A program made the position numbers and the translations under genes. A DNA stretch of 64,000 bases, from the NCBI RefSeq assembly GCF_026151335.1, contig NZ_JAMQPP010000001.1. The stretch is one strand, 5' to 3'. Below, piece by piece: positions 15,746 through 25,139 of this stretch. Origin of the DNA: Leptospira_A soteropolitanensis (lineage in GTDB: Bacteria > Spirochaetota > Leptospiria > Leptospirales > Leptospiraceae). A model generated the notes under the pieces. It made no database searches, was not told the DNA's origin, and was given only the letters and a program-made list of their open reading frames with translations. Every line of letters starts with the position of its first letter. The first letter of the stretch is position 1.

Positions 15746-16504
15746 TCAATTCCAAAAATCGGCTTTCAGTTCCTCTAATTTTGCATTGCGGTAAGAAGTT
15801 TTTTCCTCTTCGGACATTTCTAAAATTTCCCTGGAGTAAATTAGTTCTATTACTTGGCGAAGAAACGTAGGGCTTTCCCAAGATTGGATTTCCCATTTTT
15901 CATTTTGATAAAGTTCCTTCTTTTTTTTTAGAAAGATTCGTTTTCTTTCCCTGGAATAACTGTAGGGATTTTTCTGAACATAATCTTCCAGATAGGAGAG
16001 GAGGAAAACCGGAGGAGTGGTGGGATGTTTGGGAAAAATGAGATTGCGAATCATAAGAGGAAAAATTTGTTCAGACATACGATTCACGGCTGTTAGTTTT
16101 TCGTAGGAAGATAGATCCTCTCTTTGTTCCAACTCCAAACTTTTTTCCTTCCAATTCATAAAAGCAACGTACAAAGCGTAAAGAACATGGGCTCTTTCGT
16201 CGGGATAGGTTTCGAGTAAATATTCGTAGGTTTTATCTCTGTCTCCCTTCCAAAGATAGGATTCTTTTCCCCGAAGTGTTTCTAAAAAATCGCGTAAATC
16301 TTGTGGGTAACCGGGACCAATGAGAACCTCTGGACGATTTTGTAACCTCTGCCAGTAGACCTCAGATCGGGAGTCATAGGAGGATTGTTTTGGGTCTTCT
16401 TTGGTTTTTTTCAGAAAAAGGATATAGACAAGTCCACTCAAAAAGAGGGAAAGTAGAATCAGTATGAAAAGGAAAGTGATGGTTTTCTTTTTGTTAACAG
16501 GCAT
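15746..16504 (-). CDS. Single-pass membrane protein of unknown function
   Basis: A 252-residue protein with basic N-terminus (MPVNKKK) and one strong membrane segment (about 9-30). The remaining ~220 residues are charged, mostly helical and probably extracytoplasmic. Its layout recalls lipase-specific foldases, but the RxxFDY motif is absent and I make no such claim. Its 5' end overlaps the divergent lipoprotein gene by 41 bases. No later start would keep the membrane segment. It is followed after 35 bases by the LpoB-like gene and may lead a three-gene unit. Confidence 0.65.
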   Translation of the reverse strand: MPVNKKKTITFLFILILLSLFLSGLVYILFLKKTKEDPKQSSYDSRSEVYWQRLQNRPEVLIGPGYPQDLRDFLETLRGKESYLWKGDRDKTYEYLLETYPDERAHVLYALYVAFMNWKEKSLELEQREDLSSYEKLTAVNRMSEQIFPLMIRNLIFPKHPTTPPVFLLSYLEDYVQKNPYSYSRERKRIFLKKKKELYQNEKWEIQSWESPTFLRQVIELIYSREILEMSEEEKTSYRNAKLEELKADFWN

Positions 16505-16979
16505 TGTCTTTGGGGCAAGCAGTTGTACAAAAAAATCGAAAAAAGATTCTAATGCGGAACTGCTAGCTTCGATCTTATCGCAAGGGACAGCTATTGATTC
16601 GGCTTGTCAAAGGTTTATTTCATCAGAAGCAAATTGTGTGGCAGCTCCAGATTCTAGTTCTGCCGTTTGTTCTGGACTTATTTCTAAAGTTAAGGGAGCG
16701 ATCCTTCCGCAAGAATTAAATACTGATGCCATCGCGATTTTATACTTCGATTGTTTTACAAAAATAAATTTAACTTATAATGTAACAAAGGCATGTAACA
16801 AGAATTCTTTTAATTCCAATTCGGATTATCGCAAAGTCCAAAGAACAGGGAGTTCTCAAGCGGAAATTACATTCAGAGAAAATGTCAACAAATGTGGGTC
16901 TTTAGAAAATGAAGTTCCCCCTTCTGATTCCGGACTCAGTGAAACAAATACCATACTTAGTTCCGATCCGTTTCTATAA
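16464..16979 (+). CDS. Small lipoprotein of unknown function
   Basis: A 171-residue protein with an n-region MKRK, a hydrophobic core and lipobox FGASSC (C21), so it should be lipid-anchored. The mature part has six further cysteines spread from about 50 to 150, which suggests disulfides. No family recognised. Its start overlaps the oppositely oriented membrane-protein gene by 41 bases. GAGGG lies 14 bases before the ATG, a somewhat long spacing; a second ATG at 16479 has better spacing but loses the basic n-region. nadA follows after 19 bases. Confidence 0.7.
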   Translation: MKRKVMVFFLLTGIVFGASSCTKKSKKDSNAELLASILSQGTAIDSACQRFISSEANCVAAPDSSSAVCSGLISKVKGAILPQELNTDAIAILYFDCFTKINLTYNVTKACNKNSFNSNSDYRKVQRTGSSQAEITFRENVNKCGSLENEVPPSDSGLSETNTILSSDPFL

Positions 16980-16998
16980 ATTCATTTAGGAGTGCAAT

Positions 16999-17985
16999 AT
17001 GTCACTGGTAACTAAAGACCAATTGGTCCAAAAATTAAGCCCCATTTATCTTCCGCACGAAATTGAAGAACGTATTCTTCCGTTAGCCGAAGAAATCAAT
17101 AAACTCAAAAAAGAAAAAAATGCTGTCATTTTGGGTCACAACTATATGACTCCCGATGTATTTTGGGGAGTTTCCGATATCATTGGGGATTCTTTATATC
17201 TTTCGAAAATGGCGAAGGAAACAAAAGCTGCCATGATTCTTTTTAATGGAGTTCATTTTATGGCAGAAACTGCCAAAATTTTATCTCCAGAAAAGAAAGT
17301 CCTGATTGCAGATCCCAAAGCGGGTTGTTCGTTAGCAGAGTCCATCACTCGAGACGACGTTAAAGCCCTAAAAGCCAAATACCCAGGGGTTCCTGTTGTA
17401 ACTTATGTTAACTGTTCTGCGGAAGTAAAAGCAGAAACAGATGTTTGTTGTACTTCTGCGAATGCTTTGCAAATCGTAAATGCTGTGGAAGGAGATACTG
17501 TCATTTTTTTACCAGATGAATACTTGGCAGGAAATGTAAGAAACCAAACTTCCAAAACCATTATCTCACATCCAGGTCGATGTATGGTGCATGAAATGTA
17601 TACACCTGAAGATATAAAATCCGCTAAGCGATTGTTCAGTGATGGACTTACTGTAATCACTCATCCAGAGTGTCATGAAGATGTGGTGAAAGAAGCCGAT
17701 TTTTCAGGATCTACCTCGCAGATGGTGGATTTTATCAGACAAAGCAAAACAAACAAAATTATGCTTGTGACAGAATGTTCGATGGGAGATAACCTTCGTG
17801 CTGAATTTCCTGAAAAGGAATTTGTTTCTACATGTCAAACCTGCCCTCACATGAAAAAAATTACTTTGGAAAAAGTAAGAGATGCGCTTTTAAAAGAACA
17901 ATTTGAAATCTTTTTAGATGAAGAAGTGATTCGTCTCGCACAAAAATCAGTCAATCGTATGTTAGAATTGAGTTATAAAAAGTAG
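16999..17985 (+). CDS. nadA: Quinolinate synthase NadA
   Basis: A 4Fe-4S enzyme that condenses iminoaspartate with dihydroxyacetone phosphate to quinolinate in NAD synthesis. The 328-residue length fits. Family motifs include VILGHNYMTPDVF, ADPKAGCSLAES, TYVNCSAEVKAETD and HPGRCMVHE. Likely cluster ligands are C110, C195 and C282 (in CQTCPHM). The ribosome binding site AGGAG lies seven bases before the ATG. nadB and nadC are not in the window. ispF follows five bases after the stop. Confidence 0.97.
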   Translation: MSLVTKDQLVQKLSPIYLPHEIEERILPLAEEINKLKKEKNAVILGHNYMTPDVFWGVSDIIGDSLYLSKMAKETKAAMILFNGVHFMAETAKILSPEKKVLIADPKAGCSLAESITRDDVKALKAKYPGVPVVTYVNCSAEVKAETDVCCTSANALQIVNAVEGDTVIFLPDEYLAGNVRNQTSKTIISHPGRCMVHEMYTPEDIKSAKRLFSDGLTVITHPECHEDVVKEADFSGSTSQMVDFIRQSKTNKIMLVTECSMGDNLRAEFPEKEFVSTCQTCPHMKKITLEKVRDALLKEQFEIFLDEEVIRLAQKSVNRMLELSYKK

Positions 17986-17990
17986 GATCT

Positions 17991-18476
17991 ATGTTTAGAA
18001 TTGGAAACGGAATCGATTTTCATAAATTAATCCATGAACCATTTCGGCCTTTAGTTTTGGCTGGTGTAGAAGTGAAGTCGGAGTTTGCACTTCTTGGTCA
18101 TAGCGATGCCGACGTAGTTTTACATGCTGTGGCTGATGCAATTCTTGGTGCTTTGGCTCTTGGTGATATTGGAGTTCATTTTCCTGATACAGATCCACAG
18201 TATCACAACATGAAATCCACGCGGATCATCGATAAATGTTTAGAACTGATAGCCGAGAAAAAATTCAAGTTAGTGAACGTGGATTGTACTTATGTGGGAG
18301 ATCATCCCAAAATCAATCCGATTCGGGCAGAGCTGAATGCGTCTTTGGCAAGTATCACCAAACTACCGTTAGATTGCGTTTCCATCAAAGCAACTACATC
18401 CGAAGGAATGGGTTCCTTGGGACGCAGTGAAGGTGTGATGGTGATGGCTTCCGTTTTACTCGAAAGTACAAAATAA
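17991..18476 (+). CDS. ispF: 2-C-methyl-D-erythritol 2,4-cyclodiphosphate synthase IspF
   Basis: The MEP-pathway enzyme that releases CMP and forms the cyclic diphosphate on the way to isoprenoids. The 161-residue length is standard. Zinc ligands D9 and H11 lie in GIDFHKL, and H45 in SDADVVLHA. The FPDTDP and KATTSEGMGSLGR motifs are present. It is co-transcribed with nadA by position. ispD is not adjacent. The gene converges with a small minus-strand gene five bases further on. Confidence 0.97.
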   Translation: MFRIGNGIDFHKLIHEPFRPLVLAGVEVKSEFALLGHSDADVVLHAVADAILGALALGDIGVHFPDTDPQYHNMKSTRIIDKCLELIAEKKFKLVNVDCTYVGDHPKINPIRAELNASLASITKLPLDCVSIKATTSEGMGSLGRSEGVMVMASVLLESTK

Positions 18477-18481
18477 ATTTC

Positions 18482-18937
18482 TTAAAATAGTTTTTGTTTT
18501 CCGGAAGCGATATGGTCTAGGTCTGCATCGCTAAAAAATAGAAAAAGAAGTTTGGAAACTAGATTGGGATTGGTTTCGATTTCCCACTTTCCATGGATAC
18601 GAACGCCGTTCTGAATCGTTTCCAACTGGTAGGATTCCTTTAGAATCCGGTAGTGTTTGAAACCTTCTGCTGCAATTTGGAACTCTGGTTGGCCTTGTGT
18701 ATTGGAAGAGATTGTAGTGCATTTTACCATTTCTCCCATAATTTTGGATTCCCAACTTTCACCTACTACAGGCAATCGAGAAACCTTGGGTTGGAAAGAG
18801 TCATAAAGAACTTTTTGTACAAGTTCCTGTTTGTTTGTGACGTCCCATGTCCTCTCTACTTGAGTTCCACTTTGTCGCAAGATTGCCACGGCAAAGACTA
18901 AAACAAAAACGCCAAAAACACGAAGATACCAAATCAT
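18482..18937 (-). CDS. Single-pass membrane protein of unknown function
   Basis: The most likely start is the ATG at complement 18935-18937, giving 151 residues with an N-terminal membrane segment (MIWYLRVFGVFVLVFAVAI). A longer frame reaches 19102, but that part looks non-coding and would overlap the divergent phosphatase gene. The rest could be an SRPBCC-like lipid-binding fold (alternating strands, polar), a weak impression only. The gene converges with ispF and is divergent from the RsbU-like gene across 80 bases. Confidence 0.6.
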   Translation of the reverse strand: MIWYLRVFGVFVLVFAVAILRQSGTQVERTWDVTNKQELVQKVLYDSFQPKVSRLPVVGESWESKIMGEMVKCTTISSNTQGQPEFQIAAEGFKHYRILKESYQLETIQNGVRIHGKWEIETNPNLVSKLLFLFFSDADLDHIASGKQKLF

Positions 18938-19017
18938 ATCTCCATAGAAAAATCTATTGCCTAGGGATCGATTGAAATTTATTTTTCTCTTACCGAAAGG
19001 AAACTTGTGGGAGGGTA

Positions 19018-21054
19018 TTGCCACTGCACGCAGGAAGAGAAATATCATCGAAACGTGTTTCAGGACTTGTGCAGGTATATCAACGTGAATATCATCTACC
19101 AAGACATACCAACCCGTTTCCAGAAATTTTAGATGATACCATCTACAATCGAATTCTAAAAGATCCTAACTATTGGATCTCACAAGAATTAGAAGATAAA
19201 ATCATTCAAACTGTCTCCCAGTCCCTCGATATATCTGGGATTTTATACCATTTAGGCACAGAAAGTCTCATCACCAATGCTTATGAATTGCTTCCTTTAG
19301 ATGATTCTAGGATTGATTTGGGGGAGATGATCGAAAGACTCCCTATTTTAATTGGTCGCCTAACGAGAGTAGTTTATTTAAACGTAAAACCAACTTCAAA
19401 TCAAAAAGTAATATTTGTATTTAAGTATTTACCGGAATACCAGGATAAATGGTATGATGCAGTCTTTTTTCAAGGTATGTTAAACGGCCTTGCCGTACTT
19501 TTTGAACTAAAAACTTTTACGATCCGAATGACTAAAACCAAACTTTTTGGAATCCATGTTTCTCACAAAGAGTTAGGAGAAGATATCCTTTTTGGTGCTG
19601 AGTCCAATGAATATGAAATGGAATGGGAAGAAGATAGTTTGTTTTTATCTCGTTCCCGTTTGACCAAGGATGATGTGAATCACCGGCATAGAGTTATGGT
19701 CACCTCCCGTATGGATTCCCAGTTGGAAGAAATTTCGATTGTGGATGTCAAAGATGTTGTTGGAAAGTCCCGTGAGTTAGCGATTGAAAATCGTGATTTG
19801 GAAGCTGCTGTAGAAGTATTAAAATCTTTCAAACAAGAGTTGGAGAAAAAACAACTTTCAATGGCAAAGGACTTAAAACTTGCCAAAAACATTCAAAAAG
19901 GTCTTATCCCAGAAATCATTCCGGACTGGAATGGAATCCAATTTTGGACTGCCTTTACTCCTATGCAAGAGGTAAGTGGCGATTATTATGATTATTTTCC
20001 ATATAATATGGATAAGTTGGGAGTTGCGGTTTGCGATGTTTCAGGGCATGGAGTCCCTGCTGCTTTTATCACCGCCTTATCTAAGTTATTATTTTCCAAT
20101 TTTAAAAAACCAAAACCTTCAGAAACTTTCAAATTAATCAATCGGGAACTTTTGGATTTGGTGAAACAACAAGGGTATACAACTTGTGTTTATGTTTTGA
20201 TTCACGATGACTATAAAGTTTTGTATTCCGTAGCTGGCCATCCAAGACCTATTCTTTACCGAGCAAAAACCAAACAAGCTGAGATCTGCGAAGGAGATGG
20301 AACATTTCTTGGAATGTTTCCCGATGCCGGTGATACGTTCCGAGACCTTCAGATCCAACTAGAACCTGGTGATAAATTATTTTTATACACGGATGGCCTC
20401 ACGGAAGCAGAAAATGATAAGGGAAAAGCTTTTGGAGAAGAGAAACTCATTCATATCATTGAATCTTGTGCAGAGAAATCCATTCAGGAAACTGTAGAAA
20501 CCATTCTAACCAATCACAAAGAATTTACAATGGGCACAGACCCAATGGATGATATCACTTTGCTTGGACTTCAACTTTCTCCTATGCTTCCCGAATTTAA
20601 TTTGATTAAGGCTAAGGGAGATGAGGCCTATCGTAAAAAACAATTTTCAGAAGCAGTCGTTTTTTATGAACAAGCGCACCAGATTTTGCCACGCGAATTA
20701 GACACACAACTTTCTTACGGGAAAGCGCTTGCATATAGTGGAAACTTTGAAAAAGCCATTAGTTTGTTGGAATCATACAATAAATTCAAAACCAATCATT
20801 TTAAATCACATTCCGTTCTTGGTTATTGTTACTACCAAGTCGAAATGTATGAAAAAGCAGAAATCGAATGGAAAAAAGCACATTCCATTAATGACTCTAA
20901 CCTATCTAATTTATATAACTTGGCTCAGTTGTATCGAAAGTTAAATCAAAAGAAAAAAATGAAAGATGTAATTGAAAAAATGAAACGAATTGAAGAAACA
21001 TATCTTCATATCCTACCACTTGAGAAGAAGTGGGAATCTTTACCTGATGAATAG
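19018..21054 (+). CDS. RsbU/SpoIIE-type serine phosphatase with C-terminal TPR repeats
   Basis: A 678-residue cytosolic PP2C-type phosphatase. The N-terminal ~250 residues form a domain I do not recognise, possibly ligand-sensing, followed by a short coiled coil (about 245-290). The SpoIIE/PP2C domain (about 295-535) keeps the metal-binding acidic motifs SGDYYD (319-324), DVSGHGVPAAF, TDGLTEAEN (about 458) and MDDITLL. At least three TPR units occupy about 540-660. Such enzymes usually act on anti-sigma-factor antagonists, but no partner is nearby. The TTG start has a close GGGAGGG upstream. The next gene overlaps by eight bases, which couples this regulator to the transporter genes. Confidence 0.9.
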   Translation: MPLHAGREISSKRVSGLVQVYQREYHLPRHTNPFPEILDDTIYNRILKDPNYWISQELEDKIIQTVSQSLDISGILYHLGTESLITNAYELLPLDDSRIDLGEMIERLPILIGRLTRVVYLNVKPTSNQKVIFVFKYLPEYQDKWYDAVFFQGMLNGLAVLFELKTFTIRMTKTKLFGIHVSHKELGEDILFGAESNEYEMEWEEDSLFLSRSRLTKDDVNHRHRVMVTSRMDSQLEEISIVDVKDVVGKSRELAIENRDLEAAVEVLKSFKQELEKKQLSMAKDLKLAKNIQKGLIPEIIPDWNGIQFWTAFTPMQEVSGDYYDYFPYNMDKLGVAVCDVSGHGVPAAFITALSKLLFSNFKKPKPSETFKLINRELLDLVKQQGYTTCVYVLIHDDYKVLYSVAGHPRPILYRAKTKQAEICEGDGTFLGMFPDAGDTFRDLQIQLEPGDKLFLYTDGLTEAENDKGKAFGEEKLIHIIESCAEKSIQETVETILTNHKEFTMGTDPMDDITLLGLQLSPMLPEFNLIKAKGDEAYRKKQFSEAVVFYEQAHQILPRELDTQLSYGKALAYSGNFEKAISLLESYNKFKTNHFKSHSVLGYCYYQVEMYEKAEIEWKKAHSINDSNLSNLYNLAQLYRKLNQKKKMKDVIEKMKRIEETYLHILPLEKKWESLPDE

Positions 21055-22093
21055 AGTAAAAATTTTAATCCTTTCTTTTTGTTTTTTTCATTTTACCTTT
21101 CCCAAAGACCATAGTTTTCATTCTGATTTCGGATTGGAATGGTGTTACTTTGTTGGTTTTCTGGAGTCTGCTTCTGGGAATCAATATGGATATGAATTGT
21201 CTTTTTTTCGTTTAAAACTTTCTGATGATTCGGATTGGAGAGCGGAAATTTTTCCTGTTCATTTTGCAATTTCCGATTTTTCCAATAAAAAACATCAATC
21301 CTCACAGACCATTAAACGGAGTATAGGTGACTTAGCTGGTTATTCAGATCAATCCATTTATAGTGGAGACTATCATTTAAATATTATTTCCAAAGATAAG
21401 TTTCAGATTACAGCTAGGTCAACATCTAAAAATTTGAGTATCAATTTGGACTTACAAGGAAACGGAAAGGTTTTAGTTCATGGCAAAGATGGTATTTCGA
21501 TTAAGTCGAACAGAAACCCCAATATCTTTTCGTATTATTATAGTTATCCGAGACTTATCACAACAGGACATTTAGTTCTGAACGGAAAACAGGAAACCAT
21601 TGTTTCTGGAACTTCTTGGATGGATCACGAATGGAGCGAAAAAAAATCAAAGTCCTTACCTACACTTGCTACAGGCGAAACAGGTTGGGATTGGATTTGT
21701 CTCTCGGACAGTTTCGGTGGAGATTATGTTTTTTTTCGGTTTCGAGAATCTGACACATCTTTTCCTGAAATTTTTGGAACCTATCGAAATCCTGAAGGAA
21801 AAACTACTTACTGGAAAGAACCTGGTCAAATTCAAATGGAACCCATTGGGCCTTATTGGAAAAGTCCAGTTACAAAAATAGAATACCCACTCCACTGGAA
21901 AATCAAATATCCTGGTGGGGAATGGAAGGTTTCTCCCATTTTCAGTGAACAAGAGTTTGATGGAAGTAAAACCACGTCCACAATCTATTGGGAAGGTGGA
22001 GTGGAGGCCGAAGATCTAAGTCAAAAAAAATCAGCCAAAGGATATTTAGAATTGAAAGGTTACAAAAAGTCGAAAGACTGGTGGGAGTTTTAA
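21047..22093 (+). CDS. Exported AttH/CrtC-like lipocalin-fold protein
   Basis: The 348-residue protein starts at an ATG overlapping the phosphatase stop by eight bases, giving a signal peptide (MNRVKILILSFCFFHFTFP). The middle has the family signature of the AttH/CrtC two-lipocalin proteins: GTSWMDHEWSE, then GWDWICLSD, then VFFRFR. CrtC members hydrate carotenoids, and AttH members have unknown function. The C-terminal half has the second repeat, ending with GYLELKGYKK. yejB-like follows after three bases. No carotenoid gene is nearby, so the substrate is unknown. Confidence 0.8.
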   Translation: MNRVKILILSFCFFHFTFPKDHSFHSDFGLEWCYFVGFLESASGNQYGYELSFFRLKLSDDSDWRAEIFPVHFAISDFSNKKHQSSQTIKRSIGDLAGYSDQSIYSGDYHLNIISKDKFQITARSTSKNLSINLDLQGNGKVLVHGKDGISIKSNRNPNIFSYYYSYPRLITTGHLVLNGKQETIVSGTSWMDHEWSEKKSKSLPTLATGETGWDWICLSDSFGGDYVFFRFRESDTSFPEIFGTYRNPEGKTTYWKEPGQIQMEPIGPYWKSPVTKIEYPLHWKIKYPGGEWKVSPIFSEQEFDGSKTTSTIYWEGGVEAEDLSQKKSAKGYLELKGYKKSKDWWEF

Positions 22094-22096
22094 GAC

Positions 22097-23107
22097 ATGT
22101 GGAAATATTTTCTAAAACGTTTTTTGCTTATCTTTCCTACTTTACTTGGAATCACTTTCCTTGTATTTTTGATCTCCCATTTTGCACCGGGTGGTCCACT
22201 CAATAGCGAAATTGCAAAACTAAAAGGTTCTGGTAATTTAGCTGGTGCTTCTACCAAACAAATTTCTCAGGAAGAAATTGAACTCATCAAACAAAGACTC
22301 CACCTAGACAAACCAGCACCAGTGGCCTATTTACTTTGGCTCAAACAAATTGTTCAATTTGATTTGGGTGAGTCAAGATTACACTCACGTAAGGTATCCG
22401 ACCTCATTGTAGAAAAACTTCCCATTTCATTGTTCTTTGGTTTATCAGGTTTCTTTTTGACTTATTTAATTTGTATTCCTCTTGGAATTCAAAAAGCATT
22501 AAAGGAAGGGAGTCGATTTGATTTTATTTCTAGTTTTATAATCTTTTTCACGTATTCACTTCCTGTTTTTGCGTTTGCGATGTTACTTTTGTATTTATTT
22601 GCATCGGGAGAAGTTTTTTCTTTTTTCCCATTGGGCCACGAAGTTTCAGACTTTTACGAAGAATTGAGTTATTGGGGAAAGGTAAAAGACCGAATAATGC
22701 ATATGTTTTTACCTGTGATTTGTTATGTGGTCGGAAGTTTCGCTGTTCTTACTCTACTCATGAAAAACAGTCTACTCGATCAAATTGCTAAAGAATATGT
22801 TAGGACCGCTGTTTCGAAGGGACTAAGTTTTTCGGATTCCATTTTTCATCATGCTTTTCGTAATTCACTCATTCCTATCGCGACAGGTTTCGGAAGTAAT
22901 TTAACTTTAATTTTCTCTGGATCGTTGTTCGTTGAGTTGGTTTTTAATATCGATGGGATGGGTCTTTTAAGTTTTGAAGCTGTAAGAGAAAGGGATACAG
23001 ATCTTATGATGGGGTTACTTTTAACTCAAAGCTTTCTCGGCCTAATAGGAAAGATAGTTTCTGACTTTTGTTATATACTCATTGATCCGAGGATTGACTT
23101 CGAATGA
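22097..23107 (+). CDS. Peptide ABC transporter permease, YejB/OppB type
   Basis: An inner-membrane permease of 336 residues with about six membrane helices. YejB-like features are HFAPGGPLN near residue 30, FDLGESRLHSRKVSDLI, the EAA loop region (RTAVSKGLSFSDSIFHHAFRNSL) and the ending DPRIDFE. It would form the channel with the YejE-like partner, whose gene overlaps by four bases. In E. coli YejABEF imports peptides, including microcin C. Substrate here is not known, as no binding protein is adjacent. Confidence 0.88.
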   Translation: MWKYFLKRFLLIFPTLLGITFLVFLISHFAPGGPLNSEIAKLKGSGNLAGASTKQISQEEIELIKQRLHLDKPAPVAYLLWLKQIVQFDLGESRLHSRKVSDLIVEKLPISLFFGLSGFFLTYLICIPLGIQKALKEGSRFDFISSFIIFFTYSLPVFAFAMLLLYLFASGEVFSFFPLGHEVSDFYEELSYWGKVKDRIMHMFLPVICYVVGSFAVLTLLMKNSLLDQIAKEYVRTAVSKGLSFSDSIFHHAFRNSLIPIATGFGSNLTLIFSGSLFVELVFNIDGMGLLSFEAVRERDTDLMMGLLLTQSFLGLIGKIVSDFCYILIDPRIDFE

Positions 23108-24153
23108 ACTTTATTTCAAACCCGGCAAACGTTCGTAAGTGGGAAAAGTTTAAAAAAAATAAACGAGCTTATTACTCGATGTTAATACTTTTTTACACTT
23201 ATATTTTGTCTTTGTTTTCTCCATTACTCATAAACAACAAACCGCTTTTTGTGGTATTTGAAGGAAGTGTTTCTTTTCCTATTTTTAGTTTTTACCCAGA
23301 AACAAAATTTGGCGGAAATAATTTAACAGAACCGAATTATAAAAAATTAAACAGACAAGAACAATTTACAAACACTTCAAACTATATGGTATTCCCACCC
23401 ATTCCTTTTGGAGTCAATGAAGACAACTTAGATAGTTTAGAAGAAGGAACCAATCCTCCATCGAAACCAAACTTACGCCATTGGATGGGTACAGATGATA
23501 GGGGTAGGGATGTTTTTACGCGAATCATCTATGGGTATAGACTTGCGATGACTTTTAGTTTAATTCTGATCATTGTTGAGATTCTTTTAGCTTCCATTAT
23601 CGGAGGGATCCAAGGATATTTTATGGGCAGATTGGATTTATTTTTACAACGAATCATCGAAATACTTTCTGCGATTCCATTTTTATATCTGATTCTAATC
23701 ATGGGTTCTTTTTTTGGAAGAGGGTTTATGGTCCTTATTGTTACCTATGGTTCGTTGAGTTGGATAGGGTTAAGTTATTATATGAGAGGTGAGTTTTTAA
23801 AACTTCGTAATCAGCAGTTTGTTGATGCAGCAAAAACTTTAGGTGCCTCTTCGTTTTCCATCATTATGCGACATTTGTTGCCAAATTCGATTACACCACT
23901 TGTCACCTTCTTACCTTTTATTTTAATCTCTGCCATTTCCGTTCTTTCTGCTTTGGACTTTTTGGGATATGGTATTCCCGCACCGAATCCTTCCTGGGGT
24001 GAGCTGATCGGGCAAGGAAGAGAGAGGTTAACGGCATGGTGGTTGATCACCTTTCCTTCTGTGGCATTATTTTTAACGATTTTGTTTTCAGCATTTGTTG
24101 GGGAAGGACTCCGCGATGCATTTGATCCCAAAGATAAGGTGGCTTACGAATGA
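23104..24153 (+). CDS. Peptide ABC transporter permease, YejE/OppC type
   Basis: A 349-residue partner permease. The N-terminus (NKRAYYSMLILF, then NNKPLFVVFEG and FGGNN) follows the distinctive YejE pattern, with a large loop before HWMGTDDRGRDVFTRIIYG. The EAA loop reads DAAKTLGASSFSIIMRHLLPNS. About six membrane segments. Overlaps both neighbours by four bases, a sign of translational coupling with the upstream permease and downstream ATPase. Confidence 0.9.
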   Translation: MNFISNPANVRKWEKFKKNKRAYYSMLILFYTYILSLFSPLLINNKPLFVVFEGSVSFPIFSFYPETKFGGNNLTEPNYKKLNRQEQFTNTSNYMVFPPIPFGVNEDNLDSLEEGTNPPSKPNLRHWMGTDDRGRDVFTRIIYGYRLAMTFSLILIIVEILLASIIGGIQGYFMGRLDLFLQRIIEILSAIPFLYLILIMGSFFGRGFMVLIVTYGSLSWIGLSYYMRGEFLKLRNQQFVDAAKTLGASSFSIIMRHLLPNSITPLVTFLPFILISAISVLSALDFLGYGIPAPNPSWGELIGQGRERLTAWWLITFPSVALFLTILFSAFVGEGLRDAFDPKDKVAYE

Positions 24154-25139
24154 AAGAAATTGATAAAGCCATCCAAGTAAATGACCTTTCCATCCAAATC
24201 AAAACTGACGATGGAATTTTACCTATAGTTGATAATGTTAATTTTTATCTGGCAAAGGGCGAAACCTTAGCTCTTGTCGGTGAATCTGGTTGCGGAAAAT
24301 CGATTACAAGTTTGGCACTCACAAAGTTGTTGCCATCCAATACCACATTGTATCCGACCGGATCAATTTTATTTGAAGAACATGATTTACTAAAAATGTC
24401 TTCTGAACACCTAATGTCTGTCAGAGGAAAAAAGATTTCTTATGTTTTTCAGGAACCTTTTTCAGCATTAAACCCACTTCATAAAATTGGGACTCAACTC
24501 ACTGAAGGTTTTTTATTACATGGTCTTGGCACCAAAAAACAAGCAGAAGAAAAGGCAATTTACTTATTGGAAAGAGTAGGGATTACCGATGCCAAACTTA
24601 GATTAGGACAGTATCCAAATCAATTTTCTGGTGGTATGTTACAAAGAGTTTGTATTGCAATGGCACTTATGTGCGATCCTAAAGTTTTAATCGCAGATGA
24701 ACCAACGAGCGCCATCGATGTTACCATCCAATTACAATTGATAGAACTACTAAAAGACTTACGAAAAGAAAATGGGATGTCAGTACTGTTTATTTCCCAT
24801 GACATTGGACTTGTAAGTCATATAGCCGATCGGATTGCCGTGATGTATGCAGGACGGATCATTGAACAAGGAAGTGTAGGTCAAATCATTGATAACCCGA
24901 AACATCCTTATACACAAGCATTAATCGCTGCTTACCCAACACATGAAAACATTGGCAAAAAACTTGTGACCATTGAAGGAATTGTTCCTTCTCCAAAATC
25001 TTATCCAACTGGTTGTCGATTCCATACTCGCTGTAATGATAAACTTCCAATTTGTAGTGAGTCGATTCCAAAGGTTATTTCTTTATCTGATAACCAGTCA
25101 GTAGAATGTTTTTTATATGGAGGAAATGAAAGTGCTTAA
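24150..25139 (+). CDS. Peptide ABC transporter ATPase, OppD/DppD type
   Basis: A 329-residue ATPase that powers peptide import. Walker A GESGCGKS (about 48-55), Q-loop FQEPFSALNP, signature FSGGMLQRV, Walker B VLIADEPTSAID and H-loop FISHDIG are intact. The C-terminal oligopeptide-type extension contains PTGCRFHTRC. In E. coli YejF this half and the next ATPase are fused; here they are two genes. The start overlaps the permease by four bases. Confidence 0.92.
   Translation: MKEIDKAIQVNDLSIQIKTDDGILPIVDNVNFYLAKGETLALVGESGCGKSITSLALTKLLPSNTTLYPTGSILFEEHDLLKMSSEHLMSVRGKKISYVFQEPFSALNPLHKIGTQLTEGFLLHGLGTKKQAEEKAIYLLERVGITDAKLRLGQYPNQFSGGMLQRVCIAMALMCDPKVLIADEPTSAIDVTIQLQLIELLKDLRKENGMSVLFISHDIGLVSHIADRIAVMYAGRIIEQGSVGQIIDNPKHPYTQALIAAYPTHENIGKKLVTIEGIVPSPKSYPTGCRFHTRCNDKLPICSESIPKVISLSDNQSVECFLYGGNESA

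Noticed and set aside
18938..19102. N-terminal extension of the small minus-strand membrane protein
   Set aside because: The extra residues precede the membrane helix, look non-coding and would overlap the start of the divergent phosphatase gene.
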